Translations under genes and position numbers: made by a program
Source: Streptomyces sp. NBC_01276
Lineage (GTDB): Bacteria > Actinomycetota > Actinomycetes > Streptomycetales > Streptomycetaceae
Length of the DNA stretch: 64,000 bases
NCBI RefSeq assembly: GCF_041435355.1
Contig: NZ_CP108442.1
Coordinates: 5,206,501 to 5,270,500, forward strand
Direction: 5' to 3'
Shown: positions 28,189 through 36,137 of the stretch, one piece after another
Position numbering within the stretch: position 1 is the first letter of the stretch
How the letters are laid out: the number at the start of each line of letters is the position of its first letter
The notes under the pieces: generated by a model
What the model was told of the DNA's origin: nothing
Databases searched by the model: none
The model's input: the letters and a program-made list of their open reading frames with translations, nothing else

Positions 28189-30111
28189 CTAGTCGACCTC
28201 GGCGACCGCCTGGGCGAACTGCGCCGCGTACAGGCGCGCGTACGCGCCGTCCGAGGCCAGCAGCTCTTCGTGGGTGCCCTGTTCCACGATCGAGCCGTTC
28301 TCCATCACCAGGATCACGTCCGCGTCGCGGATCGTGGACAGCCGGTGCGCGATCACGAAGGACGTACGGCCGTGCGCCAGGCGCGCCATCGCCTTCTGGA
28401 TCAGCACCTCGGTACGGGTGTCCACCGAGCTCGTCGCCTCGTCGAGCACCAGGATCACCGGGTCCGACAGGAACGCCCGGGCGATCGTGATCAGCTGCTT
28501 CTCGCCCGCGCTGACGCCCGCGCCCTCGTCGTCCAGCACCGTGTCGTAGCCGTCCGGCAGGGTGCGGACGAAGCGGTCGGCGTGCGCCGCCCGCGCGGCC
28601 TCCTCGATCTCCGCGCGGGTGACCTCGCGCGAAGCGCCGTAGGCGATGTTCTCCGCGATCGTGCCGCCGAACAGCCAGGTGTCCTGGAGCACCATGCCGA
28701 TCCCGGAGCGCAGCTCCTCGCGGGTCATCTTCGCGATGTCCACCCCGTCGAGGGCTATCTCCCCGCCCGTGACCTCGTAGAACCGCATCAACAGGTTGAC
28801 CAGCGTGGTCTTGCCGGCGCCCGTCGGCCCGACGATCGCGACCGTCTGGCCCGGCTCCACGCTCAGCGAGAGGTTCTCGATGAGCGGCTTGTCGGGCTCG
28901 TAGCGGAAGGCCACCTTGTCGAGGGTGACCTGGCCGCGCAGCTGCTCCGGACGCTCCGGAACCTCTGCGTCCGGCTCCTGCTCCTGCGCGTCCAGCAGCT
29001 CGTACACCCGCTCGGCCGACGCGACGCCCGACTGCACCAGGTTCGCCATCGAGGCCACCTGCGTCAGCGGCATCGAGAACTGGCGCGAGTACTGGATGAA
29101 GGCCTGCACGTCACCGATCGACAGGGTGCCAGAGGCCACCCGCAGACCGCCGACCACGGCTATCAGCACGTAGTTGATGTTCGAGATGAAGAACATCACC
29201 GGCTGCATGATGCCGCTGACCAGCTGCGCCTTGAAGGAGGCCCGGTAGAGCTCCTCGTTCTGCTCGGCGAAGACCGCCGCCGACTCCTTCTGCCGCCCGA
29301 AGACCTTCACCAGGGTGTGGCCGGAGTACATCTCCTCGATGTGCGCGTTCAGCGCGCCGGTGCTCTTCCACTGCGCCACGAACTGCGGCTGCGACTTCTT
29401 GCCGATCTTCGCCGCGACGAAGATCGAGACCGGTACGGTCAGCAGCGCGACCAGCGCCAGCAGCGGCGAGATCCAGAACATCATCGTCAGCACGCCGACG
29501 ATCGTCAGCAGCGAGTTCAGCAGCTGACCCATCGTCTGCTGCAGGGTCTGCCCGACGTTGTCGATGTCGTTCGTCGCCCGGCTGAGCACCTCGCCGCGCT
29601 GCTGCTGGTCGAAGTACGACAGCGGCAGCCGCGACAGCTTCGCCTGGAGCTCCTCGCGCATCCGGTACACGGTGCCGTTCATGACGTGGTTCGACAGCCG
29701 CGTCGCGACCAGCATGAGCAGCCCCGCCAGCGTGAACACCACCAGCGCCCAGATCGCCACGACCCCGACGGCGCCGAAGTCGATGCCCTCGCCCGGGGTG
29801 AAGTCGGTGCCGGACAGCATGTCCGCCATCCCGTCCTGACCCTTGGCGCGCAGACCCTCCAGGGCCTGCTCCTTGGATATGCCGGCCGGCATCTGCCGGC
29901 CGACGATCCCGGCGAACACCAGGTCGGTGGCCTCGCCGAGGATTTTCGGTCCGACCACCGCGCAGGCCACGCTCGCGAACACGGCCGCGACCATGCCCCA
30001 GAGCTTGGCCCGGTCCTGCGCCAGCTGCCGCAGCAGCCGCTTGCCCGACCCCTTGAAGTCCATGGACCTCTGGGCCGGGCCCATCATCATCCGTCCTCCG
30101 GGCCCGCTCAT
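28189..30111 (-). CDS. ABC exporter half-transporter (consensus ATPase site)
   Basis: A 640-residue type IV ABC half-exporter: six-helix membrane domain (residues 35-340) and ATPase with Walker A GPTGAGKTT, signature SAGEKQ and Walker B ILVLDEATSSVDT with the catalytic Glu intact, plus H-loop AHRLST. Its start overlaps the stop of the preceding half-transporter (30108-30111), so the pair should form a heterodimer. Substrates of such actinobacterial pairs are drugs, lipids or siderophores; none can be assigned here. Confidence 0.92.
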   Translation of the reverse strand: MSGPGGRMMMGPAQRSMDFKGSGKRLLRQLAQDRAKLWGMVAAVFASVACAVVGPKILGEATDLVFAGIVGRQMPAGISKEQALEGLRAKGQDGMADMLSGTDFTPGEGIDFGAVGVVAIWALVVFTLAGLLMLVATRLSNHVMNGTVYRMREELQAKLSRLPLSYFDQQQRGEVLSRATNDIDNVGQTLQQTMGQLLNSLLTIVGVLTMMFWISPLLALVALLTVPVSIFVAAKIGKKSQPQFVAQWKSTGALNAHIEEMYSGHTLVKVFGRQKESAAVFAEQNEELYRASFKAQLVSGIMQPVMFFISNINYVLIAVVGGLRVASGTLSIGDVQAFIQYSRQFSMPLTQVASMANLVQSGVASAERVYELLDAQEQEPDAEVPERPEQLRGQVTLDKVAFRYEPDKPLIENLSLSVEPGQTVAIVGPTGAGKTTLVNLLMRFYEVTGGEIALDGVDIAKMTREELRSGIGMVLQDTWLFGGTIAENIAYGASREVTRAEIEEAARAAHADRFVRTLPDGYDTVLDDEGAGVSAGEKQLITIARAFLSDPVILVLDEATSSVDTRTEVLIQKAMARLAHGRTSFVIAHRLSTIRDADVILVMENGSIVEQGTHEELLASDGAYARLYAAQFAQAVAEVD

Positions 30112-31841
30112 GCGGCCTCCGCCTCCGTCAGCTGGGAGAGCACGATCTCCCGGTAGGTCTCATTGCCGGCCATCAGCTCGTGGTGGCGGCCCTCGCCGAC
30201 CACCTGGCCCTCGTCGAGGACGATGATCCGGTCGGCGTCGCGGATCGTGGAGACCCGCTGCGCCACGATGACCACCGTCGCCTCCTCGGTCTCGCGGGCG
30301 AGCGCCGAGCGGAGCGCCGCGTCCGTCGCGTAGTCCAGGGCGGAGAAGGAGTCGTCGAAGAGGTAGATCTCGGGCCGCTGCACCAGGGTGCGGGCGATCG
30401 CCAGACGCTGGCGCTGGCCGCCGGAGACGTTCGTTCCGCCCTGGGTGATGGGCGCGTCGAGCCCGCCCTGCAGCTCGGAGACGAACTCCCTGGCCTGGGC
30501 CACCTCCAGGGCGTGCCACAGCTCTTCGTCGCTGGCGTCCGGGCGCCCGTAGCGGAGGTTGGAGGCGACCGTTCCGGAGAACAGGTACGGCTTCTGCGGG
30601 ACGATGCCGACCGTCCTGGCCAGCAGCTCCGGGTCGAGCCGGCGCACGTCCTCCCCGTCGACCAGCACGTCGCCGCCGGTCGCGTCGAAGAGCCGGGGGA
30701 CCAGGCCGAGCAGCGTGGACTTGCCGCTGCCGGTGGAGCCGATCACCGCGGTGATCTCGCCGGGGCGGGCCACCAGGTCCACCCCGCGCAGCACCGGCGC
30801 CTCGGCGCCCGGGTAGCGGAAGTCGGCGCCGCGCAGTTCCAGCTGCCCGCGCCGCAGGAGCTTGCGGACCGGCTCGGCCGGCGGGACCACGCTGGACTCG
30901 GTGTCCAGGACCTCCTGGATGCGCTCGGCGCAGACCTCGGCGCGCGGCACCATCATGAACATGAAGGTGGCCATCATCACGGACATGACGATCTGCATCA
31001 GGTAGGCCAGGAAGGCCGTCAGCTGGCCGATCTCCATGCCGTTGCTGTCCACGCGCATGGCGCCGAACCAGATGACGGCCACGCTGGAGATGTTCACGAC
31101 GACGATGACGGTCGGGAACATCAGCGCCAGCAGCTTGCCCGAGGCGAGCGAGACGCCGGTCAGGTCGGAGTTCGCGGTGCGGAACCGCTCCTCCTCGTAG
31201 CCGTCGCGGACGAACGCGCGGATCACGCGGTTGCCGGTGATCTGCTCGCGCAGCACCCGGTTCACGGTGTCGAGGCGGTCCTGCATCTGGCGGAACAGCG
31301 GCCGCGTCCTGAAGACGATCGCACCGACCGCGAGACCGAGCACGGGCACCACCGCGAGGAGCACGCCCGACAGCTTCACGTCGAGGGAGAGCGCCATGGC
31401 GATGCCGCCGACGCACATGATCGGCGCCGAGACCATCAGGGTGAAGGTCATCAGGGTCAGCATCTGGACCTGCTGGACGTCGTTCGTCGTCCGGGTGATC
31501 AGCGAGGGTGCGCCGAACTGGCCCAGTTCGCGGGCGGAGAAGCTCTGCACCCGGTCGAAGACGGCGGCGCGGACGTCCCGGCCGAGTGCGGCCGCGGTCC
31601 GGGCGCCGTAGTAGACGGCGCCGACGTTGCACACGAGCTGGACGAGGGAGACGCCGAGCATCAGCGCGCCGAAGCGCAGGATGTAGCCGGTGTCGCCGCT
31701 GACGACACCGTTGTCGATGATGTCCGCGTTGAGGGTGGGCAGGTAGAGGCTCGCACTGGTCTGCAGCAGCTGCAGCAGCACCAGTACGGTGATCGGTTTC
31801 CGGTACGGACCGAGGTGGGTCCGCAAAAGTCGTATGAGCAC
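30108..31841 (-). CDS. ABC exporter half-transporter (degenerate ATPase site)
   Basis: A 577-residue half-exporter beginning VLIRLLRTHLGPYRKPI. GTG 31841 is preferred because GGAG lies about seven bases upstream and the longer frame to 31955 adds sequence unlike the family. It has Walker A GSTGSGKST and canonical NVSGGQRQRL, but Walker B reads LFDDSFSALD, with Asp in place of the catalytic Glu. In TM287/288-like heterodimers one site is degenerate like this. It is coupled to the downstream partner by a 4-bp overlap. Confidence 0.92.
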   Translation of the reverse strand: MLIRLLRTHLGPYRKPITVLVLLQLLQTSASLYLPTLNADIIDNGVVSGDTGYILRFGALMLGVSLVQLVCNVGAVYYGARTAAALGRDVRAAVFDRVQSFSARELGQFGAPSLITRTTNDVQQVQMLTLMTFTLMVSAPIMCVGGIAMALSLDVKLSGVLLAVVPVLGLAVGAIVFRTRPLFRQMQDRLDTVNRVLREQITGNRVIRAFVRDGYEEERFRTANSDLTGVSLASGKLLALMFPTVIVVVNISSVAVIWFGAMRVDSNGMEIGQLTAFLAYLMQIVMSVMMATFMFMMVPRAEVCAERIQEVLDTESSVVPPAEPVRKLLRRGQLELRGADFRYPGAEAPVLRGVDLVARPGEITAVIGSTGSGKSTLLGLVPRLFDATGGDVLVDGEDVRRLDPELLARTVGIVPQKPYLFSGTVASNLRYGRPDASDEELWHALEVAQAREFVSELQGGLDAPITQGGTNVSGGQRQRLAIARTLVQRPEIYLFDDSFSALDYATDAALRSALARETEEATVVIVAQRVSTIRDADRIIVLDEGQVVGEGRHHELMAGNETYREIVLSQLTEAEAA

Positions 31842-32016
31842 GCGCAGGCTCCGGTCGGCATGATCGAGGGGGTTCGGTCCATCTTGTGCCAACCGGACGG
31901 GTGATCCCCACCCGTTTTCGCAAAGCCCGGTCAAAAGGAGTAGGCCACCGCGCACCCCGCGACCTACGCCGCGCCGGGTCCGGTGGAGGGCCCCGGCGCG
32001 GGGCCGGCGGTGCGGG

Positions 32017-33462
32017 CTAGCCCTGGAAGGCGCCCGGGTGGAGCTGCTCGCGCGTCGTCGCGTACTGCTGGCGCACCGCCTGCCAGGCCGGGAGTTCGTC
32101 GCCCGGCTCGAAGACCTGCGCCGCCGCGGCCGGCCAGACCGGCGGGGTGTGCGGGGCCAGCGTGCCCTGCCGCACCCCGAGCGCCCAGGCCGCCTGACGT
32201 GCGGCGCCGAGCGCCGCGTAGTCCGCGGGCGCGGGGACGACGACCTGCGTGCCGAACAGCCCCGGGGCCGCGGCCTGCACGGCGGGCAGTTCGGCCGCCG
32301 CGCCCAGCAGGAACACCCGCCGGATCGGCACCCCCCGGTGGCGCAGCACGTCGAGGGCGTCCACCAGCCCGCAGAGCATGCCCTCGAAGGCCGCCCGCGC
32401 GAGGTGTTCGGGCTTCATCGAGTCCCGGCGCAGCCCCGACAGGGTGCCCGCGCTGTGCGGGAGGTTGGGGGTGCGCTCCCCCTCCAGGTACGGCAGGAGC
32501 ACGAGTCCGTGTGCACCGGGGGTCGACTTGAGCGCGAGCGCGCTGAGACCTTCCAGGTCGGTGCCCAGCATTTCGGCGGTGCCGCGCAGGACCCGTACGG
32601 CGTTCGAGGTGTTCACCACCGGCAGGTGCATGCCACCCGCGTCGGCCAGGGAGGTGATCAGCCCGCTCGGCTCCAGCAGCGCCTCGTGGTGCACCGCCAT
32701 CACCGAGCCCGACGCGCCCAGCGAGACCACCGCGTCGCCGGGCCCCAGGCCCAGGCCGAGCGCGGCGGCCGTGGTCTCCCCGGTCCCGGCCGATATCAGC
32801 AGTCCCTCGGGGGTCGTCCCGGCGGCGTCGGCGGGCCCGAGCACCTCGGGCAGCAGCGCCTGGTGCCCGAGCGCGAGCTCGACCAGGTCGGGACGGTAGG
32901 CACCGGTGGCCGCCGACCAGTACCCGGTCCCGGACGCCCCGGCCCGGTCGGTGGTGCGGCGGGCGGGGCGGCCGAGCAACTGCCAGACGAGCCAGTCGTG
33001 CGGGGACATCACCACCGCCACCCGGCGTGCGGCCTCCGGCTCGGTACGGGCCAGCCAGGCGAGCTTCGTGATCGGCTGGGCGGAGTGCGGGACGGAGCCG
33101 ACGGCCGAGACCCAGGCCTGCCGGCCGCCCAGCGCCTCGACGAGATCGGCGGCGGCGACCTGGCCGCGCTTGTCGTTGCCGACCAGGGCGGGCCGGACGA
33201 GCGCGCCCTGAGAGTCCAACGGCAGGACGCCGTGCTGCTGCGCGGAGACGCCGATGGCCTGGACGCCCTCCAGCAGCCCGCCGCCGGCGGCTTCGCCGAG
33301 GGAGAGCAGCCAGGCCTGCGGGTCGGTCTCGTGGGGGACCGTCTCACCGGCGGGCTGCGGATGGGGCGCGTAGCCCTGGCGCAGCACGGCGCCCGTGTCG
33401 GTGTCACAGACCACGATGCGAGTGAAGGTGGAAGAGCTGTCCAGCCCGGCGACTATCCCCAT
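32017..33462 (-). CDS. FGGY family carbohydrate kinase (xylulokinase-like)
   Basis: A 481-residue sugar kinase: GLDSSSTFTRIVVCDTDTG phosphate-1 loop, QQHGVLPLD (the substrate-binding QxHG motif of xylulokinases), catalytic Asp in the NTSNA/GTGET region typical of FGGY folds, and LLGAAAELPAVQ adenosine motif. It likely phosphorylates xylulose or a related ketose; the gene is not in a sugar operon. ATG 33462 fits the family start; a CAGAAT hexamer lies seven bases upstream and no ribosome site is visible, so it may be leaderless. Confidence 0.88.
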   Translation of the reverse strand: MGIVAGLDSSSTFTRIVVCDTDTGAVLRQGYAPHPQPAGETVPHETDPQAWLLSLGEAAGGGLLEGVQAIGVSAQQHGVLPLDSQGALVRPALVGNDKRGQVAAADLVEALGGRQAWVSAVGSVPHSAQPITKLAWLARTEPEAARRVAVVMSPHDWLVWQLLGRPARRTTDRAGASGTGYWSAATGAYRPDLVELALGHQALLPEVLGPADAAGTTPEGLLISAGTGETTAAALGLGLGPGDAVVSLGASGSVMAVHHEALLEPSGLITSLADAGGMHLPVVNTSNAVRVLRGTAEMLGTDLEGLSALALKSTPGAHGLVLLPYLEGERTPNLPHSAGTLSGLRRDSMKPEHLARAAFEGMLCGLVDALDVLRHRGVPIRRVFLLGAAAELPAVQAAAPGLFGTQVVVPAPADYAALGAARQAAWALGVRQGTLAPHTPPVWPAAAAQVFEPGDELPAWQAVRQQYATTREQLHPGAFQG

Positions 33463-33514
33463 GCGGAGAATTCTGCCGCACGCCGGGCCGGACTCGACTC
33501 GTCCGGAACGGCCC

Positions 33515-33817
33515 TCAGGTGTTGCTGGTGCCCCACTCGTCCTCGGAACCGGCGCCGCCCCGGCCGCGCAGACCGCGGACACGCTCGGAGAGGGAGTCCG
33601 GCACGGCGTCGCCCACCTTGTCGCCCACCGCGGCGAACGCCTTGCCCGCGAAGGCGCGCCCGCTCTGGCCGGCCGTCTCGGCGGCGTTGCGGACAGCCGG
33701 GTTCTGCACGAACCCCCGGACCGACTTCTTCAGCTGCTCGTACCGCTCCCGTCCGGCCCGGGTCCCGAGCACGTACCCGAGGGCCAGTCCGACCACGAAC
33801 GTGACCTTGTACCGCAT
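33515..33817 (-). CDS. YtxH-like small membrane protein
   Basis: A 100-residue protein opening MRYKVTFVVGLALGYVLGTRAGRERYEQLK: one membrane segment with glycine-rich face, then amphipathic helices and a charged tail, as in YtxH-domain envelope proteins. The function is not established. ATG 33817 is chosen over GTG 33826 because GAAGGGTG is at the right distance. It lies next to tRNA genes that run in the opposite direction. Confidence 0.8.
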   Translation of the reverse strand: MRYKVTFVVGLALGYVLGTRAGRERYEQLKKSVRGFVQNPAVRNAAETAGQSGRAFAGKAFAAVGDKVGDAVPDSLSERVRGLRGRGGAGSEDEWGTSNT

Positions 33818-33962
33818 GCCTGTCACCCTTCGTCGTGTGGTGCCCGGCCTGCCGTCGATACCGATTGGCGGAGCACCCCCCTGCTTGCGCTAATCTATGA
33901 CTCGCAACGGGCACTCGCCCCCCGGCAAGGCCGGAGGTGGGCTGTTCGATGCACCGCAGCAA

Positions 33963-34035
33963 TCCCCTGTAGCTCAATTGGCAGAGCAGCCGGCTGTTAA
34001 CCGGCAGGTTACTGGTTCGAGTCCAGTCGGGGGAG
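33963..34035 (+). tRNA. tRNA-Asn (GUU), copy 1
   Basis: A 73-nt cloverleaf: acceptor TCCCCTG / CGGGGGA with discriminator G, D-arm GCTCAATTGGCAGAGC, anticodon stem-loop with loop CTGTTAA (anticodon GTT), T-arm GGTTCGAGTCC. CCA is not encoded. Confidence 0.97.
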
Positions 34036-34040
34036 CGCGG

Positions 34041-34113
34041 TCCCCTGTAGCTCAATTGGCAGAGCAGCCGGCTGTTAACCGGCAGGTTACTGGTTCGAGT
34101 CCAGTCGGGGGAG
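34041..34113 (+). tRNA. tRNA-Asn (GUU), copy 2
   Basis: Identical in all 73 bases to the first copy and separated from it by only 5 nt, so the two are a recent tandem duplication on one transcript. Anticodon GTT. Confidence 0.97.
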
Positions 34114-34121
34114 CAGGAGAG

Positions 34122-34153
34122 AAGAGGACCCCGGGCGGGTCCTCTTTCTTTTT
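34122..34153 (+). terminator. Rho-independent terminator of the tRNA-Asn unit
   Basis: Stem AAGAGGACCC / GGGTCCTCTT, loop CGGGC, followed by TCTTTTT: a classical intrinsic terminator with a T tract, rare in this genome. Confidence 0.9.
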
Positions 34154-34297
34154 GCCCTGAACGGGGAACCGGGCAGCACTCGGCGCGGTCTCTCTGAGCA
34201 GGCGAAGCCGATCATGCGAGGCATCCGGAGCAGGAGATCGTATGAGCGGCTATGCTGCGGCAGACGGCGCGCACACATGTACGCGCCACGCCGTAAA

Positions 34298-34371
34298 GGG
34301 GCGGTAGCTCAGCCGGTTAGAGCAGCGGACTCATAATCCGTCGGCCGTGGGTTCGAGTCCCACCCGCCCCA
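34298..34371 (+). tRNA. tRNA with CAU anticodon (elongator Met or Ile2)
   Basis: A 74-nt cloverleaf: acceptor GGGGCGG / CCGCCCC, discriminator A, D-arm GCTCAGCCGGTTAGAGC, anticodon stem GCGGA / TCCGT with loop CTCATAA, T-arm GGGTTCGAGTCCC. The CAT anticodon with paired 1-72 bases excludes initiator tRNA. Whether the wobble C is modified to lysidine (Ile2) cannot be decided by eye. Confidence 0.93.
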
Positions 34372-34400
34372 CCTCTGCACACACGGCATGCAGAAACGAT

Positions 34401-34426
34401 AAGGCGGCCCCTCGGGGCCGCCTTTC
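34401..34426 (+). terminator. Terminator after the CAU tRNA
   Basis: Stem AAGGCGGCCC / GGGCCGCCTT with a tetraloop and a short T run. It also lies just past the stop of the convergent peptide gene. Confidence 0.8.
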
Positions 34427-34460
34427 GCGTGTGCGGGGGCGGCTCGGGGCCGCAGGGGGG

Positions 34461-34730
34461 TCAGTCCCAGCCGATGACGGCCTTGTCCGCGGGCGCCGAG
34501 TCCCAGCCGATGACCTGGGGGGCGGCCGGGCCCGCGGCGCGGACCGAGTCCCAGCCGATGACCGCCGTGTCGGCGGGCGCCGAGTCCCAGCCGATGACGG
34601 CCGGACCGGCGGCGCGGACCGAGTCCCAGCCGATCACCTGGGGGGCGGCGGTGGCGGCGACCGCGAGGGCGGTGAAGGAGAACACGGTGGTGAGGCCGGC
34701 GGCAGCGATCAGGCGAGCGGTGCGAGACAT
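34461..34730 (-). CDS. Exported peptide with five VIGWD repeats
   Basis: An 89-residue precursor. Residues 1-29 are a signal peptide (MSRTARLIAAAGLTTVFSF, then TALAVAATAA). The mature 60 residues are almost wholly repeats of VIGWD at 32-36, 45-49, 57-61, 73-77 and 85-89, joined by SVRAAGPA or SAPAD[T/K]A linkers, with the last copy forming the exact C-terminus. A larger unit of about 28 residues is duplicated. ATG 34730 follows AGGGGG. The gene is divergent from a TrmB/LuxR-type regulator 269 bases away. No maturation enzyme, sortase signal or transporter is adjacent. A multi-copy signalling peptide is the favoured guess; a structural surface peptide or RiPP precursor are alternatives. No known family was recognised. 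Confidence 0.75.
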   Translation of the reverse strand: MSRTARLIAAAGLTTVFSFTALAVAATAAPQVIGWDSVRAAGPAVIGWDSAPADTAVIGWDSVRAAGPAAPQVIGWDSAPADKAVIGWD

Positions 34731-34880
34731 GGAATCCCCCTGGAAACACGAGCGGACGAGACGGGGCGCGCTGCTCCGGTCCGGCCTTTCGGCCCTGGCC
34801 TGGGGTGGGGCTCCGTGCCCCGCCGTCCCGGTGAACACAATCCTGCTGGCCGTCGGGGGAGTGCAGAAGGGGAAGCGGGT

Positions 34881-34910
34881 GGCACCAAAGTGCCCTGTCA
34901 CCTTGGTGCC
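34881..34910. promoter_or_regulatory. Inverted repeat between peptide and regulator genes
   Basis: GGCACCAA-A-GTG / CAC-C-TTGGTGCC: 8+3 bp arms with one mismatch about 90 bases before the regulator gene. It is the strongest dyad in the divergent intergenic region and a candidate operator for the regulator. Confidence 0.5.
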
Positions 34911-34936
34911 GTCCACCGTTCTGATCAGGCCACCTT

Positions 34937-34971
34937 TAGGATCATGACACCGACGGGCCTCAGTCCGTCGG
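34937..34971 (+). promoter_or_regulatory. -10 element and leader hairpin of the LuxR-type regulator
   Basis: TAGGAT at 34937-34942 is a perfect match to the commonest Streptomyces -10 element; no good -35 partner is seen. A 7-bp perfect hairpin CCGACGG / CCGTCGG (34950-34971) would fall at the start of the transcript. Confidence 0.4.
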
Positions 34972-34999
34972 CAGGGGATTCGTGCCGGGGGGCTGAAGC

Positions 35000-35986
35000 A
35001 TGCTCGAAGCGCTGGGACTGGACTCGCACGTGGAGCGCGTCTACCGCGAAATGCTCGCGGATCCGACCGGGGGAGTGGCCGAACTCGGCGCCCGGCTCGG
35101 GCTGACGGAGGAGCAGGTGCGCGACGGGCTCGACCGGCTCGTCGACCTCGATCTGCTCACCCCCTCCCGGGAGAACTCCGGCGGACTGCGGGCCGTCAGC
35201 CCCGAGGCGGGGCTGGAGCAGATCCTGCGCCGCCAGGAGGAAGACCTGATCCGTCGACAGCAGGAGCTGGCGCTCAGCAAGGCGGCCGCCGCCCGCGCCG
35301 TCGCGGAGTTCGCGACCCTGCGGCCGAACACGGAGACCGACGGCGCCGAACGGCTCGTCGGGCTCGACGCCATCCAGTCCCGGCTGGAAGTGCTCGCCAA
35401 GGGACTCGTCCGGGAGTGCCTCGCGATCATGCCGGGCGGCGCGCAGTCCCAGGCGAGCCTGGACGCGTCGCGGCCCCTGGACGAGGACGCGCTCAACCGG
35501 AAGGTCGCCATGCGGGTGGTCTACCAGGACAGCGCCCGCAACGATCCGGCCACCCTCGCCTACGCGCAGTGGACCACCGAGCGGGGTGGCCAGGTGCGCA
35601 CCAGCCCGGTCCTGCCGCCCCGTCTGGTGATCTTCGACCGGGCCACCGCCGTGGTCCCCATCGACCCCGAGAACTCCAGGCTCGGCGCGCTGTGCACCAC
35701 GGCCCCCGGCATCGTCGCCTCGCTCGTCACCCTCTTCGAGCAGACCTGGGGGACGGCCGTCCCCCTCGGCGCCGCACGTGAGCAGGCCGGGGATGACGGG
35801 ATCACCGCGGCCGAGCGGGAACTGCTGAAGCTGCTGGCCTCCGGGATGACCGACGAGGCCGCCGGCAAACGCCTCGGGGTCTCCCTGCGCACCGTGCGCC
35901 GCCAGATGTCGGGGCTGATGGAACGCCTCGACGCGACGAGCCGCTTCGAGGCCGGTCTCCGCGCCGCCCAGCGGGGCTGGCTCTGA
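35000..35986 (+). CDS. Two-HTH regulator: TrmB-like N-terminus, LuxR-type C-terminus
   Basis: A 328-residue soluble regulator. Residues 1-56 form a TrmB-like winged helix (VAELGARLGLTEEQVRDGLDRL), 70-105 a Gln/Arg/Glu-rich helix likely to dimerise, 115-255 an alpha/beta sensing region, and 267-328 a LuxR/GerE HTH (AERELLKLLASGMTDEAAGKRLGVSLRTVRRQM). There is no receiver, membrane or PAS domain, so any signal must be sensed in the cytosol. ATG 35000 follows GGGGGGCTGAAGC. The divergent neighbour encodes the VIGWD-repeat peptide, making autoregulation and peptide sensing plausible but unproven. Confidence 0.85.
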   Translation: MLEALGLDSHVERVYREMLADPTGGVAELGARLGLTEEQVRDGLDRLVDLDLLTPSRENSGGLRAVSPEAGLEQILRRQEEDLIRRQQELALSKAAAARAVAEFATLRPNTETDGAERLVGLDAIQSRLEVLAKGLVRECLAIMPGGAQSQASLDASRPLDEDALNRKVAMRVVYQDSARNDPATLAYAQWTTERGGQVRTSPVLPPRLVIFDRATAVVPIDPENSRLGALCTTAPGIVASLVTLFEQTWGTAVPLGAAREQAGDDGITAAERELLKLLASGMTDEAAGKRLGVSLRTVRRQMSGLMERLDATSRFEAGLRAAQRGWL

Positions 35987-35990
35987 GAGA

Positions 35991-36049
35991 GACCCCGTCC
36001 GGGGTCGCACCGGGTCGCCGCCGGACCGCCTTCGGCCGCCCCCGGTGCG
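35991..36049 (+). terminator. Hairpins after the LuxR-type gene
   Basis: GACCCCG / CGGGGTC (35991-36006) followed by a longer dyad CGCACCGGG ... CCCGGTGCG (to 36049). No T tract. Confidence 0.5.
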
Positions 36050-36137
36050 GCCGTCACCCCCGGCCCGCGCCCGTACGCGACGGGGCCGCGGGTGCCCGTC
36101 CCGCGCACCAGCGGCCCCGTCACCCCGCGCCCGGGGT

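Noticed and set aside
33963..34113. CRISPR-like repeat
   Set aside because: The repeated unit is a complete tRNA-Asn gene; there are only two copies and no spacers of CRISPR size.
34461..34730. RiPP precursor with modified VIGWD cores
   Set aside because: No modification enzyme, leader-peptide recognition gene or dedicated transporter lies within several kilobases; the Sec-type signal peptide also argues against it. Kept only as an alternative.
34461..34916. 151-residue form of the VIGWD protein starting at 34916
   Set aside because: The extra 62 residues lack a signal sequence and overlap the promoter region; ATG 34730 has a ribosome site and begins a proper signal peptide.
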